Shown: piece after piece, positions 17,145 to 25,582 of the stretch
How the letters are laid out: the number at the start of each line of letters is the position of its first letter
Numbering within the stretch: the first letter of the stretch is position 1
NCBI GenBank assembly: GCA_045537915.1
Contig: JAZSQK010000063.1
Span: 61,579 to 125,578 of the forward strand
Length of the DNA: 64,000 nucleotides
Direction of reading: 5' to 3'
DNA from: SFWF01 sp045537915
GTDB lineage: Bacteria > Bacillota > Clostridia > Oscillospirales > Acutalibacteraceae
The notes under the pieces: generated by a model
What the model saw: the letters and a program-made list of their open reading frames with translations, nothing else
Database searches by the model: none
What the model was told of the DNA's origin: nothing
Made by a program: the position numbers and the translations under genes

Positions 17145-17179
17145 ATAGCGGACCGACTGTGGCACGGCCCGCTATTTTG
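17145..17179 (+). terminator. Terminator after ireB
   Basis: ATAGCGGACCG pairs with CGGCCCGCTAT with one mismatch, followed by TTTGC. The short T-run makes it moderate. Confidence 0.7.
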
Positions 17180-17196
17180 CTATGAGGTGGCATATT

Positions 17197-18168
17197 ATGA
17201 ATTTTATTCCGGCAGGACCGAGCGGTCTTGTAGATTGTTTTCTGCTTGTAAAAGAATCGGTTAAAAAGACCTCCTCTAAGGGAGATTCCTACCTGGATAT
17301 GACCCTTTCGGACAAAAGCGGAGAAATAAATGCAAAGCTTTGGTCATATCTTCCCTCAGTTCACGGAGAATACTCCTCGGGTGACATTGTAAAAGTCAGA
17401 GGAACGGTAAGCGTTTATAACGGAAACGACCAGTTAAAAATCGAAAAAATCCGTCTTGCAATAGAATCTGACGGGGTTAACGCTGCCGACTTTGTTCAGT
17501 CTGCCGAGTATTCGGGAGAGCAGATGTTTGCCGAGCTTCTTTCAAGGGCAGAAGGATTTTGCGACCCATCACTTAAAAGTATTGTTGTTACTCTCTTAAA
17601 CGAAAACAAGGATAAACTGCTTTACTGGCCTGCCGCCTTCAAGCTTCACCATGCCATCAGGTCGGGACTGCTGATGCACACCCTCTCAATAGTACGACTT
17701 GCAGAGTCTGTCTGTGAGATATATCCCTTTATCGACCGTGATCTTCTCCTTGCAGGTGCAATTTTGCACGATATTGCAAAAACCAGAGAGTATGAAATTA
17801 ACGGTTCGGGTCTTGCATCGGGATATTCAAACAGAGGAAACCTTATAGGACACCTCGCCGAAGGGGCTATGATGATAAGAAGCACCGCAGAAAAATTGGG
17901 TATAGCTTCCGAGTCGGTAATGCTACTTGAGCATATGGTGCTTTCGCATCATTCCGAGCCAGAGTTTGGTGCAGCGGTCAGACCAATGTTTATTGAGGCA
18001 GAGCTACTCAGCCAGCTTGATATGATGGACGCCAGAATGTTCGAAATGAAAGAGGCCACCGAAAACACCCAAGCCGGAGAGTTTTCAGGCAGAATGTGGT
18101 CTATGGACAACCGTAAACTCTTCAATCACGGAAGAGATGATATGGATAAAAAGACACAGCTTTTCTAA
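17197..18168 (+). CDS. YhaM-like OB-fold/HD-domain 3'-5' exoribonuclease
   Basis: The 323-residue protein has an N-terminal OB-fold (YLDMTLSDKSGEINAKLW, about 30-47) and an HD domain. Its metal ligands are His in KLHHAIRSGLLMHTLS (about 148-163), HD in GAILHDIAKTREYE (about 186-199), and later HMVLSHHSEPEFG. This is the layout of YhaM, a Firmicutes 3'-5' exonuclease acting on RNA and single-stranded DNA. ATG at 17197 is chosen because GAGGTGG lies just before it. Confidence 0.92.
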   Translation: MNFIPAGPSGLVDCFLLVKESVKKTSSKGDSYLDMTLSDKSGEINAKLWSYLPSVHGEYSSGDIVKVRGTVSVYNGNDQLKIEKIRLAIESDGVNAADFVQSAEYSGEQMFAELLSRAEGFCDPSLKSIVVTLLNENKDKLLYWPAAFKLHHAIRSGLLMHTLSIVRLAESVCEIYPFIDRDLLLAGAILHDIAKTREYEINGSGLASGYSNRGNLIGHLAEGAMMIRSTAEKLGIASESVMLLEHMVLSHHSEPEFGAAVRPMFIEAELLSQLDMMDARMFEMKEATENTQAGEFSGRMWSMDNRKLFNHGRDDMDKKTQLF

Positions 18169-18195
18169 AAATAACCTTGAAAGGAATTGATTATA

Positions 18196-18402
18196 ATGGC
18201 AAAAGTTGAAATTACAAAAGATATGTGCATCGGAGATGTTCTTGATATGGATATCGGATGCGCAGAGTACTTCTTCGAAATCGGTATGCACTGTCTTGGC
18301 TGCCCCGCATCAAGAGGAGAATCTATTGAAGCCGCCTGTGAGGTTCACGGCACCGATTGCGACGCTCTTCTTGAAAAACTCAACGCATATTTCAATAAAT
18401 AA
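18196..18402 (+). CDS. DUF1858 domain protein
   Basis: The 68-residue cytoplasmic protein (MAKVEITKDMCIGDVLDMDIGCAEYFFEIGMHCLGCPAS...) has the DUF1858 fold with a CxxC-like CLGC motif at about 36-39 and further Cys residues. DUF1858 proteins are linked with redox or hybrid-cluster metabolism in anaerobes, but the function is not established. Its stop overlaps the trmK start, so the two are co-translated. Confidence 0.9.
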   Translation: MAKVEITKDMCIGDVLDMDIGCAEYFFEIGMHCLGCPASRGESIEAACEVHGTDCDALLEKLNAYFNK

Positions 18403-19070
18403 TGCGTACATTGAGTCAAAGGCTCTATACCGTACAAGCCCTGATTCCAAAGGGAGCCAGGGTAGCAGATATCGGCACTGACCACGGTCATCTGCCGATT
18501 TCTTTGATTAAATCGGGATGCTGTAACAGGGTCATTGCCTGTGACATAAATGAAAAACCTCTGCTTAACGCAAAGGCTAATATTGAAAAAACAAAAACCG
18601 AAGGCATCGAGCTTCGGCTCGGCAACGGCCTTTCTCCTGTCTTGCCCTGCGAGGTCGACTGCATCGTAATAGCCGGAATGGGCGGCGAGGTCATTTCTTC
18701 AATCCTTGAGGCTGCAGACTGGATAAAGAGTGAGGGCTATACCCTTATTCTTCAGCCTATGACCTCGGCAGATTATCTTCGGAAATATCTGTGTGAAAAC
18801 GGGTTTTCGATAGAGCGTGAAACAGCCCTTTGTGATGAGCAAAAACTTTACACCGTTATTAAGGCGGTTTTCACGGGAGAATGCAAGGCTCAAAGTGAAG
18901 CCTACTACCGTATCGGAGAGCTAATCCCCTCAGAGCCCTGGTCAACCGAATATATAAAGAAGCAGATAAGCATTGTAAAGAAATGCATAGATAGCCTTAA
19001 TAATTCAGGCGAACCACAAAAAACACTTTTCTTTAAAGAACTACTTGCCGAAATGGAGAAGAGATTGTAA
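18402..19070 (+). CDS. trmK: tRNA (adenine(22)-N1)-methyltransferase
   Basis: The 222-residue SAM-dependent enzyme methylates A22 in the tRNA D-loop. The SAM motif VADIGTDHGHLPISLIKSG lies at about 21-39, the acidic strand end in VIACDINEKPL near 44-54, and the catalytic NPPY-like position is replaced by the family phrase VIAGMGGEVI near 87-96. LQPMTSADYLRKYLCENGF is also typical. Length fits. It overlaps both neighbours by a base or two. Confidence 0.95.
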   Translation: MRTLSQRLYTVQALIPKGARVADIGTDHGHLPISLIKSGCCNRVIACDINEKPLLNAKANIEKTKTEGIELRLGNGLSPVLPCEVDCIVIAGMGGEVISSILEAADWIKSEGYTLILQPMTSADYLRKYLCENGFSIERETALCDEQKLYTVIKAVFTGECKAQSEAYYRIGELIPSEPWSTEYIKKQISIVKKCIDSLNNSGEPQKTLFFKELLAEMEKRL

Positions 19071-20794
19071 TGGCTTTAGACGGAATTTTTCTGCACCTTT
19101 TGTGCAAGGAATTCGAAAGCCTTAACGGCTGCAGAATAGAAAAAATATATCAGCCGTCACGTGACGAGCTGGTCTTGTTTTTGCGCTCTGCAGGTGTCAG
19201 CGAAAAGCTTCTCATCTCCGCAAAAAGCGGTTTTTCAAGAATAGGGCTTACAGATAACCTGCCCGAAAACCCTACCGAGCCGCCCAATTTCTGCAAACTG
19301 CTCCGTAAATACATTGGGGGCGCAAAGGTTATCGGCTTTGAACAGTTTGGTCTTGACAGAACTCTTTTTATACGGCTTTCCTGCTACAATGAAATGGGCG
19401 ACCTTATAAGTCCCTTCCTTGCGGTTGAGCTTTTTTCTAACCGTTCAAACATAATTCTTTGCGAGGAGTCGGGCAGAATAATCGACGCTATCCACCGTTC
19501 AGATATCGAAAGCAAGGGCAGACTTCTTCTGCCCGGAGCTGAGTATATGCCCCTTGAGCCCTCTGTCAAGCTAAATCCCTTTTCTACCTCTCCTGAGGAA
19601 ATGTCTGAGGCGGTAATTTCTAGCGAAAAGCCTCTCGGAGCCGCCTTTATGTCGGTAATAGACGGGGTTTCTCCTCTTATATCAAGAGAACTTGCCCTTT
19701 TGTGCGGCGGCGATATTGACACCGAAGCCAAATCGGCAGAAAAAGGGTCGGTTATCGCTGTTCTGTCACAGTTTAAAGAGATTATTTTATCAAAGCACAC
19801 CCCTACCTTGATATCTTCAGAACAAGGTCTTTCAGACTTTACCTATATGCCTATAACACAGTACGGCTCCGACGCCCTCCCTTCACTCGAGAGCTCTTAC
19901 AGCCGTCTGCTTGACGAGTTTTATTCTCTGCGTGATAAGGCGGCCCGTCTTAAAGCCCTTTCCCACGACCTTGTGCGGCTTCTCTCAAACACCCGTTCCC
20001 GAATAGAAAGAAGACTGTCAGCAAGGTTGTCAGAGCTTGAACAAAGCCGTGACCGTGAGCATCTGCGTATATACGGAGAGCTTTTAAAAGCCAATCTCTA
20101 CGCTATTCCTAAGGGCGCAGATTCAGCCGAGGTTCAAAACTACTATGAACCCGAGCTTCCCCTTATAAAGATACCTCTAAACCCCGCTATCTCCCCTGCC
20201 GCAAATGCAGCTCGGTATTTTAAGGACTATAAAAAGCTTCATACAGCCGAGCAGACCCTCCAAAAGCTTATTGAGGGCGACCGTCTTGAGCTTGATTATA
20301 TCGAATCGGTTTTAGACTCCCTTTTAAGATGCGAGTCGTCAAAGGAGCTCGAGCAAATAAGGGATGAGCTTACAGAAACGGGATATCTTTACCGCAAAGC
20401 AAAACAAAAACACCGTCAGCCCGTCCTCTCTCCAAAAAAATATACCGACAGGCTCGGCTTTAATATAATGGTTGGCAGAAACAACCGTGAAAACGATAAC
20501 CTTACCCTTAAGGTAGCCTCAAAGGAGGATATCTGGCTTCACACCAAGGATATCCCCGGTTCCCACGTTATAATACTGACCGAGGGTAAAGAGGTTGGCG
20601 AGGAAACCATTCGGTTTGCAGCCGGTCTTGCAGCCGAGCACTCAAAGGCCGCCGAGTCGGATAATGTTCCTGTCGATTATACACTTGTAAAATATGTGAA
20701 AAAGCCTTCGGGAGCGAAGCCCGGAATGGTTATCTACACCCACAATAAAACCCTTTATGTAACGCCAAAAGCAAACACTCAAATCGGAGGTTAA
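19070..20794 (+). CDS. rqcH: NFACT protein RqcH/FbpA (ribosome quality control)
   Basis: The 574-residue protein binds stalled large ribosomal subunits and recruits tRNA-Ala to add alanine tails in bacterial ribosome quality control. It has the NFACT-N domain (MALDGIFLHLLCKEFESLNGCRIEKIYQPSRDELVL), a long coiled-coil middle (about 290-450) and the NFACT-R domain with GRNNRENDNLTLKVASKEDIWLHTKDIPGSHVII near 470-505. The family was earlier described as fibronectin-binding. It follows trmK directly. Confidence 0.95.
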   Translation: MALDGIFLHLLCKEFESLNGCRIEKIYQPSRDELVLFLRSAGVSEKLLISAKSGFSRIGLTDNLPENPTEPPNFCKLLRKYIGGAKVIGFEQFGLDRTLFIRLSCYNEMGDLISPFLAVELFSNRSNIILCEESGRIIDAIHRSDIESKGRLLLPGAEYMPLEPSVKLNPFSTSPEEMSEAVISSEKPLGAAFMSVIDGVSPLISRELALLCGGDIDTEAKSAEKGSVIAVLSQFKEIILSKHTPTLISSEQGLSDFTYMPITQYGSDALPSLESSYSRLLDEFYSLRDKAARLKALSHDLVRLLSNTRSRIERRLSARLSELEQSRDREHLRIYGELLKANLYAIPKGADSAEVQNYYEPELPLIKIPLNPAISPAANAARYFKDYKKLHTAEQTLQKLIEGDRLELDYIESVLDSLLRCESSKELEQIRDELTETGYLYRKAKQKHRQPVLSPKKYTDRLGFNIMVGRNNRENDNLTLKVASKEDIWLHTKDIPGSHVIILTEGKEVGEETIRFAAGLAAEHSKAAESDNVPVDYTLVKYVKKPSGAKPGMVIYTHNKTLYVTPKANTQIGG

Positions 20795-20798
20795 AGGA

Positions 20799-21482
20799 AT
20801 GGAAAAAATTAAAGAGCTCATAAGGCTGCTCAGGCAAAAAATTCTTGTCATTATTGCAACCGCATTGGTTTTTATTACCCTTACGGTAGGATATTTTTAT
20901 ATTGTTGCCGATCCCGCATACCGTATATCTACAACCCTTCTTGTACATAGAGGTTATCTTACCGATGTCATGACCTACACGGCAGAGACCGAATCAAACC
21001 TCATTGACACCTGTGTTGAGCTCCTGAGCAGTCAAAAAATGTACAACTACATTATTGACAACCGTCTTCCAAGCAATGGATACGAGTGGAATGACCTTGA
21101 TGAGTTTATTACGGTTAAGCGCAAGGCAAAGAACTCTCTTTTTATAGAGATAACCGTTACAACCAGCAATCCCTATACCGCCGCAATAATTGCCGACGCT
21201 TTTATTGAAACAGCTCCCGAGTTTATTTCAGAATTTGCAAAAAGCGTTCAGGTTGAAACCATATATCTTTCGGATGAGGCAGAATTTGTAATTCCCCACC
21301 TCTTTACCCTTATTATTTCGGGCTTTTTGTGCGGCGGTCTGCTTTCTTCCTTTGTAATTGTGTTTGCCCACCTTACAAACCGCAGATTCAGAGGCTCGGC
21401 AGATTTCAAAAACAGATATCCGCACACCCTACTCGGCTCGGTGCCTGATTTCAGACTTGCTAAAAGGAGGATGAAAAAATGA
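20799..21482 (+). CDS. Wzz/CpsC-type chain-length or kinase-activator membrane protein
   Basis: The 227-residue protein has transmembrane segments at about 16-36 and 165-188. The phrase YRISTTLLV near the first segment and the extracellular region between them are as in the Wzz/CapA family that activates bacterial tyrosine kinases. The short cytoplasmic tail (LTNRRFRGSADFKNRYPHTLLGSVPDF) is typical for contacting the kinase. It starts 4 bases after rqcH and overlaps the kinase by 4 bases. No polysaccharide synthesis genes are nearby. Confidence 0.85.
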   Translation: MEKIKELIRLLRQKILVIIATALVFITLTVGYFYIVADPAYRISTTLLVHRGYLTDVMTYTAETESNLIDTCVELLSSQKMYNYIIDNRLPSNGYEWNDLDEFITVKRKAKNSLFIEITVTTSNPYTAAIIADAFIETAPEFISEFAKSVQVETIYLSDEAEFVIPHLFTLIISGFLCGGLLSSFVIVFAHLTNRRFRGSADFKNRYPHTLLGSVPDFRLAKRRMKK

Positions 21483-22117
21483 AGTTTTTTAACAAAACCC
21501 GTCAAAAAAATACCTCCTCTCCGATAATAGAAGCATATAAAAGCATCAGAACAAATCTCTTGTCGGTGCTCGATAACAGCGACAGCTGTAAGGTTATTAC
21601 CCTCTCCTCCCCCTCTTCATCCGAGGGTAAGACCACTACCGCAATAAATTTAAGCATCGCACTCGCTCAGTTGTCAAAAAAGGTTCTGCTTATTGATGCA
21701 GATATGCGCCGCCCCTCTGTTCATAAAAAACTCAAGCTGAAAACTACTGTTGGCTTTGCCGATATTATGCTTTCAGAACGCCGTCTTGAACAGGCTATTG
21801 TGACTGCAGGAGCAACCTTTGATGTTATTACGGCGTCAAAAATGCCTGTAAATCCCGACGACATTCTCTGTCTTCCGACCTTTGATACTATTATTTCTCA
21901 GCTTAAATCGGCATATGATTATATTATAATCGATACCCCCTCCCTCGATACATACACAGATGGGCTGGTACTTGCTAAAAAGACCGACGGAATGATTCTG
22001 GTCATCAAGAACAATAAAACTATGTATAAAGCATATGATAAAACCGTAAAGATGCTGGAAGACCACAATATTGCCTTCCTCGGAACTATACTCAACGGCT
22101 CAAAGGAGAAATTATGA
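21479..22117 (+). CDS. CpsD/CapB-type P-loop kinase (BY-kinase family)
   Basis: The 212-residue protein has the Walker A of BY-kinases (SSEGKTTTAINL, about 47-58), Walker A' (VLLIDADMRRPSVH, near 70-83) and Walker B (YIIIDTPSLD, near 144-153). With the upstream Wzz-like protein it forms the two-part tyrosine kinase that usually tunes capsule or exopolysaccharide export. Typical members end in a cluster of tyrosines that is autophosphorylated; this one ends HNIAFLGTILNGSKEKL with no cluster. Overlaps of 4 bases on both sides show tight coupling. Confidence 0.88.
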   Translation: MKFFNKTRQKNTSSPIIEAYKSIRTNLLSVLDNSDSCKVITLSSPSSSEGKTTTAINLSIALAQLSKKVLLIDADMRRPSVHKKLKLKTTVGFADIMLSERRLEQAIVTAGATFDVITASKMPVNPDDILCLPTFDTIISQLKSAYDYIIIDTPSLDTYTDGLVLAKKTDGMILVIKNNKTMYKAYDKTVKMLEDHNIAFLGTILNGSKEKL

Positions 22118-22941
22118 TACAAAGCAAAACCCTAAACATAAATGAGAAAAACGGGGTTTGTTATATTACTTTTCCGAAACTAGAGGCGGTGGGAGGAAAC
22201 CTTCACGCCTTTTCAACCCGTATTGGCGGGGTAAGCCAGGGCCACTGCTCATCTATGAATTTCGGCTTTTCTGTCGGCGACAAGGAAGAGGCTGTTTTTG
22301 AAAACTTTCGCATTTTCTGTAATGCGGTGGGTTTTGACAGTGAAAGACTGGTCCTCTCACAACAAACCCACACGGCAAATATACGCTGCGTAACCGAGGC
22401 TGATATAGGCAAGGGAATCTGGCGTGAAAGGGATTACTCTGATGTCGACGGACTGGTTACAAATCTCCCCGATATCGTTCTCGTTACCCAATACGCCGAC
22501 TGTACTCCCCTTATTCTCTTTGACCCCGTCACAAAAACTGCCGCAACCTCACATGCAGGTTGGCGAGGAACGGTCGGAGAAATTGCTCTTAAAACGGTTG
22601 AGGTTATGATAAAGGAGTATGGCGCTAATCCTAAAGATATAATCGCTGCAATAGGTCCGAATATTGCAAAATGCTGTTACGAGGTTGATAACCCCGTAAT
22701 AGATGAGGTTAACCGAATATCCTACCTTGACAGAGCAAAATGCTATACCGAAAAGGAAAACGATAAATTTATGCTTGATCTTCGAGAGATTAACCGTGAG
22801 ATACTGCTTCATGCAGGTGTCAGGGAGGAGAACATAGATATTGCCGACCTTTGCACCTGCTGCAACAGTGATTTTTTTCACTCCCACAGGGCATCAAAGG
22901 GAAAAAGAGGAACTCTTGCGGCAATGATTTGCATAAAATAA
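22114..22941 (+). CDS. pgeF: Purine nucleoside phosphorylase / polyphenol oxidase family protein (YfiH/LACC1)
   Basis: The 275-residue protein has the YfiH signature: FSTRIGGVS (about 30-38), QQTHTANI near 87-94, TQYADCTPLILFD near 127-139 and SHAGWRGTVG near 148-157, then CCYEVDNPV and CTCCNSDFFHSHRASKGKRG. The His-Cys-His site binds zinc. Homologues act as purine nucleoside phosphorylase/adenosine deaminase or edit muropeptides (PgeF). Its start overlaps the kinase stop. Confidence 0.93.
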   Translation: MIQSKTLNINEKNGVCYITFPKLEAVGGNLHAFSTRIGGVSQGHCSSMNFGFSVGDKEEAVFENFRIFCNAVGFDSERLVLSQQTHTANIRCVTEADIGKGIWRERDYSDVDGLVTNLPDIVLVTQYADCTPLILFDPVTKTAATSHAGWRGTVGEIALKTVEVMIKEYGANPKDIIAAIGPNIAKCCYEVDNPVIDEVNRISYLDRAKCYTEKENDKFMLDLREINREILLHAGVREENIDIADLCTCCNSDFFHSHRASKGKRGTLAAMICIK

Positions 22942-22952
22942 TTCTCGGGCAC

Positions 22953-22981
22953 TTTACAACTTTAACAAATTATCGTATAAT
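22953..22981 (+). promoter_or_regulatory. Promoter upstream of yerC-metY
   Basis: TTTACA, a 17-base spacer and TATAAT, in the only sizeable gap before yerC. Confidence 0.7.
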
Positions 22982-23021
22982 AATAAAAATAAAAATCAAA
23001 ACTCAAGAAGGACTGATATTT

Positions 23022-23309
23022 TTGGCACCCAGAATCAGCGAAGACATGCTAAACGAAATGTATACCCTTTTTGCAGGTATTACAGATCCGAATGATTTTA
23101 AGCTTTTGCTCGACGACCTTTGCACCTACAAGGAGCTTGAGCAGATGGCGGGCAGAATTGCCGCCGCCAAACTCTTTATGGAGGGCAAAACCTACAATCA
23201 GGTTATCGAGGCAACCAATATCAGCTCCGCAACCCTGAGCCGAGTTTCACGCTGTGTGCAATACGGCGAAGGCTATAAAAAAATACTTTCCGCCAAGGAG
23301 GAAAAATAG
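23022..23309 (+). CDS. TrpR-like protein YerC/YecD family
   Basis: The 95-residue protein has the TrpR-like helix-turn-helix: LLDDLCTYKELEQMAGRIAAAKLFMEGKTYNQVIEATNISSATLSRVSRCVQYG. TTG at 23022 is chosen because GAAGGA lies 8-9 bases before it; an upstream in-frame ATG would run into the pgeF end and lacks support. The family is related to TrpR but ligand and targets are unsettled. Adjacent metY might be a target, which is inference. Confidence 0.88.
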   Translation: MAPRISEDMLNEMYTLFAGITDPNDFKLLLDDLCTYKELEQMAGRIAAAKLFMEGKTYNQVIEATNISSATLSRVSRCVQYGEGYKKILSAKEEK

Positions 23310-24581
23310 ATGAGAATCGAAACAAAATGTATACACGAGGGATATAAGCCCAATCAGGGAGATCCCAGACAGCTGCCCGTTTATCAGAGTACTACCTTTA
23401 AATATGATACCAGTGACTATATGGGTAAGCTTTTCGATCTGGAGGCAGAGGGATATTTCTATACCCGTCTTCAGAATCCGACAAACGATGCCGTTGCGGC
23501 TAAAATCTGCGCTATGGAGGGCGGCGCTGCCGCAATGCTTACCTCCTCGGGTCAGGCGGCAAACTTCTATGCTATCTTTAATATCTGTGAAGCAGGTGAC
23601 CATTTTATTGCCTCCTCCTCTATTTATGGCGGAACCTACAACCTTTTCGGCGTTACAATGAAGAAGATGGGCATTGAGTGCACCTTTGTCGACCAGAATC
23701 TTCCCGAAGAAGAACTGGCAAAATATTTTAAACCAAACACCAAGGCCGTATTTGGCGAAACAGTTACAAACCCCACCGTTACTGTTTTCGATTTTGAGAA
23801 GTTTGCAAGACTCGCCCACAGTCACGGTGTTCCGCTTATTATTGATAACACCTTTGCAACACCCATAAACTGCCGTCCTTTCGAGTGGGGCGCAGATATC
23901 GTTACACACTCCACCACCAAATACATGGACGGTCAGGGTGTCGGCGTCGGCGGCTGTATTGTTGACAGCGGTAATTTTGACTGGATGAAATATGCCGATA
24001 AATTCCCCGGTCTTACCACGCCCGACGAATCCTACCACGGAATTACCTATGCCGAGCGCTTCGGCAAGGGAGCCTATATTACCAAGGCTACCGCTCAGCT
24101 TATGCGTGACTTCGGTTCCATTCAGTCGCCTCAAAATGCTTTTTATCTCAACCTCGGCCTTGAAACTCTGCACGTCAGAATGGAAAGACACTGTTCTAAC
24201 GCTCTGGCGGTAGCAAAATTCCTTAAGTCACACGAGAAGGTTGACTGGGTGCATTATGCAGGTCTTGAGGGCGACGAGTATTATGACCTTGCCAAAAAAT
24301 ATATGCCCAACGGCACCTGCGGCGTTCTTGCCTTTGCTGTAAAGGGCGGAAGAGACAAGTCTATCGCCTTTATGGATAAGCTCAAGTTTGCAAGTATTGC
24401 AACCCACGTTGCCGATGCAAAAACCTGTCTTCTCCATCCTGCAAGTCACACCCACAGACAGCTCACAGATACTCAGTTAAGGGAAGCAGGTATTGCTCCC
24501 GACCTTATCAGATTTTCTGTGGGAATTGAAAATGTCGACGACATTATCGAAGATTTAAAACAGGCTCTCGAATCCATTTAA
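23310..24581 (+). CDS. metY: O-acetylhomoserine sulfhydrylase (aminocarboxypropyltransferase)
   Basis: The 423-residue PLP enzyme makes homocysteine from O-acetylhomoserine and sulfide. It has YQSTTFKYD and YFYTRLQNPTNDAVAAKICAMEGG near the N-terminus, FGETVTNPTV near 150, IIDNTFATPINCRPFEWGAD near 178-197 and the PLP-lysine in HSTTKYMDGQG near 201-211. The Cys/Met-metabolism family length fits. It begins directly at the yerC stop and is followed 21 bases later by metA. Confidence 0.95.
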   Translation: MRIETKCIHEGYKPNQGDPRQLPVYQSTTFKYDTSDYMGKLFDLEAEGYFYTRLQNPTNDAVAAKICAMEGGAAAMLTSSGQAANFYAIFNICEAGDHFIASSSIYGGTYNLFGVTMKKMGIECTFVDQNLPEEELAKYFKPNTKAVFGETVTNPTVTVFDFEKFARLAHSHGVPLIIDNTFATPINCRPFEWGADIVTHSTTKYMDGQGVGVGGCIVDSGNFDWMKYADKFPGLTTPDESYHGITYAERFGKGAYITKATAQLMRDFGSIQSPQNAFYLNLGLETLHVRMERHCSNALAVAKFLKSHEKVDWVHYAGLEGDEYYDLAKKYMPNGTCGVLAFAVKGGRDKSIAFMDKLKFASIATHVADAKTCLLHPASHTHRQLTDTQLREAGIAPDLIRFSVGIENVDDIIEDLKQALESI

Positions 24582-24602
24582 CTTCCCAAGGAGGAAAAAG
24601 AC

Positions 24603-25538
24603 TTGCCTATTAAAATACCAAACGAGCTCCCTGCAACAAAGATTCTAAATGATGAAAATATCTTTGTTATAACCGAAACCAGAGCTCTGACACAGGACAT
24701 TCGTCCTCTGAAGATTTTAATACTCAATCTTATGCCGACCAAAATCGTTACCGAAACCCAACTTGCAAGACTGCTCGGTAACACTCCCCTTCAGGTCGAG
24801 GTGGAACTGCTCAAGACCTCTACCCACAAGGCAAAAAACACAAGCGAAGAGCATATGATAACCTTTTACAAGACCTTTGATGAGGTTCGTGACCGCAACT
24901 TTGACGGAATGGTCATCACAGGCGCTCCTGTCGAGCATCTGGAATTTGAAATGGTAGAATATTGGGATGAGCTTTGCGAGATAATGGAGTGGAGTAAAAC
25001 CCACGTTACCTCCACCTTCCACATCTGTTGGGGCGCACAGGCGGCGCTTTACTACCACTACGGCATAAAAAAGCATCAGCTCGACAAAAAACTCTTCGGC
25101 ATATTTGAGCATACCGTTGACCGCAAGAGCTCAATGCTTTTCAGAGGGTTTGACGATACCTTTATGGTTCCCCATTCCCGTCACACCACCGTTTTACAGG
25201 AGGATATTGAAAAGGTTCCCGAGCTTAAAATCCTTTCTACCTCAAAGGTGGCTGGTGTCTACGCCGTTGCTACCGACCGAGGCCGCCAGATATTTATTAC
25301 AGGCCATTCGGAATACGATGCCGACACCCTTAAAAAAGAATATTTAAGGGATAAAAATGCGGGTCTGCCCATTGATATTCCCGTTAATTATTTCCCTGAC
25401 GATGATGATACGAAAGAGCCCAAGGTAAGCTGGAGAAGTTCGGCTAATCTTCAGTATTCAAACTGGCTCAACTATTTTGTGTATCAGACCACACCCTACG
25501 ATATTTCCGCAATTTCCAAAGAAACACAAAAGCCGTGA
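24603..25538 (+). CDS. metA: Homoserine O-acetyltransferase, MetA type
   Basis: The 311-residue enzyme activates homoserine for direct sulfhydrylation. The nucleophile is Cys142 (STFHICWGAQ), with His and Glu in FITGHSEYDADTL. Residue 111, in GAPVEHLEFE, is Glu; in this family Glu111 is known to give acetyl-CoA specificity whereas Gly gives succinyl-CoA. That agrees with the adjacent O-acetylhomoserine sulfhydrylase. TTG is used as start, giving the family N-terminus MPIKIPNELPA, after an AGGAGG. Confidence 0.95.
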   Translation: MPIKIPNELPATKILNDENIFVITETRALTQDIRPLKILILNLMPTKIVTETQLARLLGNTPLQVEVELLKTSTHKAKNTSEEHMITFYKTFDEVRDRNFDGMVITGAPVEHLEFEMVEYWDELCEIMEWSKTHVTSTFHICWGAQAALYYHYGIKKHQLDKKLFGIFEHTVDRKSSMLFRGFDDTFMVPHSRHTTVLQEDIEKVPELKILSTSKVAGVYAVATDRGRQIFITGHSEYDADTLKKEYLRDKNAGLPIDIPVNYFPDDDDTKEPKVSWRSSANLQYSNWLNYFVYQTTPYDISAISKETQKP

Positions 25539-25555
25539 TATACTCACGGCTTTTA
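25528..25555 (+). terminator. Terminator after metA
   Basis: AAAGCCGTGA, loop TATAC, TCACGGCTTTT. The left arm overlaps the end of metA. Confidence 0.88.
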
Positions 25556-25582
25556 GTTTAAACTATACGAGGTGTAGCAGTC

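Noticed and set aside
22941..23310. SAM riboswitch or T-box before metY-metA
   Set aside because: The only gap holds a promoter and the short yerC gene; no S-box or T-box core sequence was seen.
23247..24191. Long minus-strand open frame (314 codons) inside metY
   Set aside because: It is antisense to a clear MetY protein, matches no known family and has low-complexity composition typical of shadow frames.
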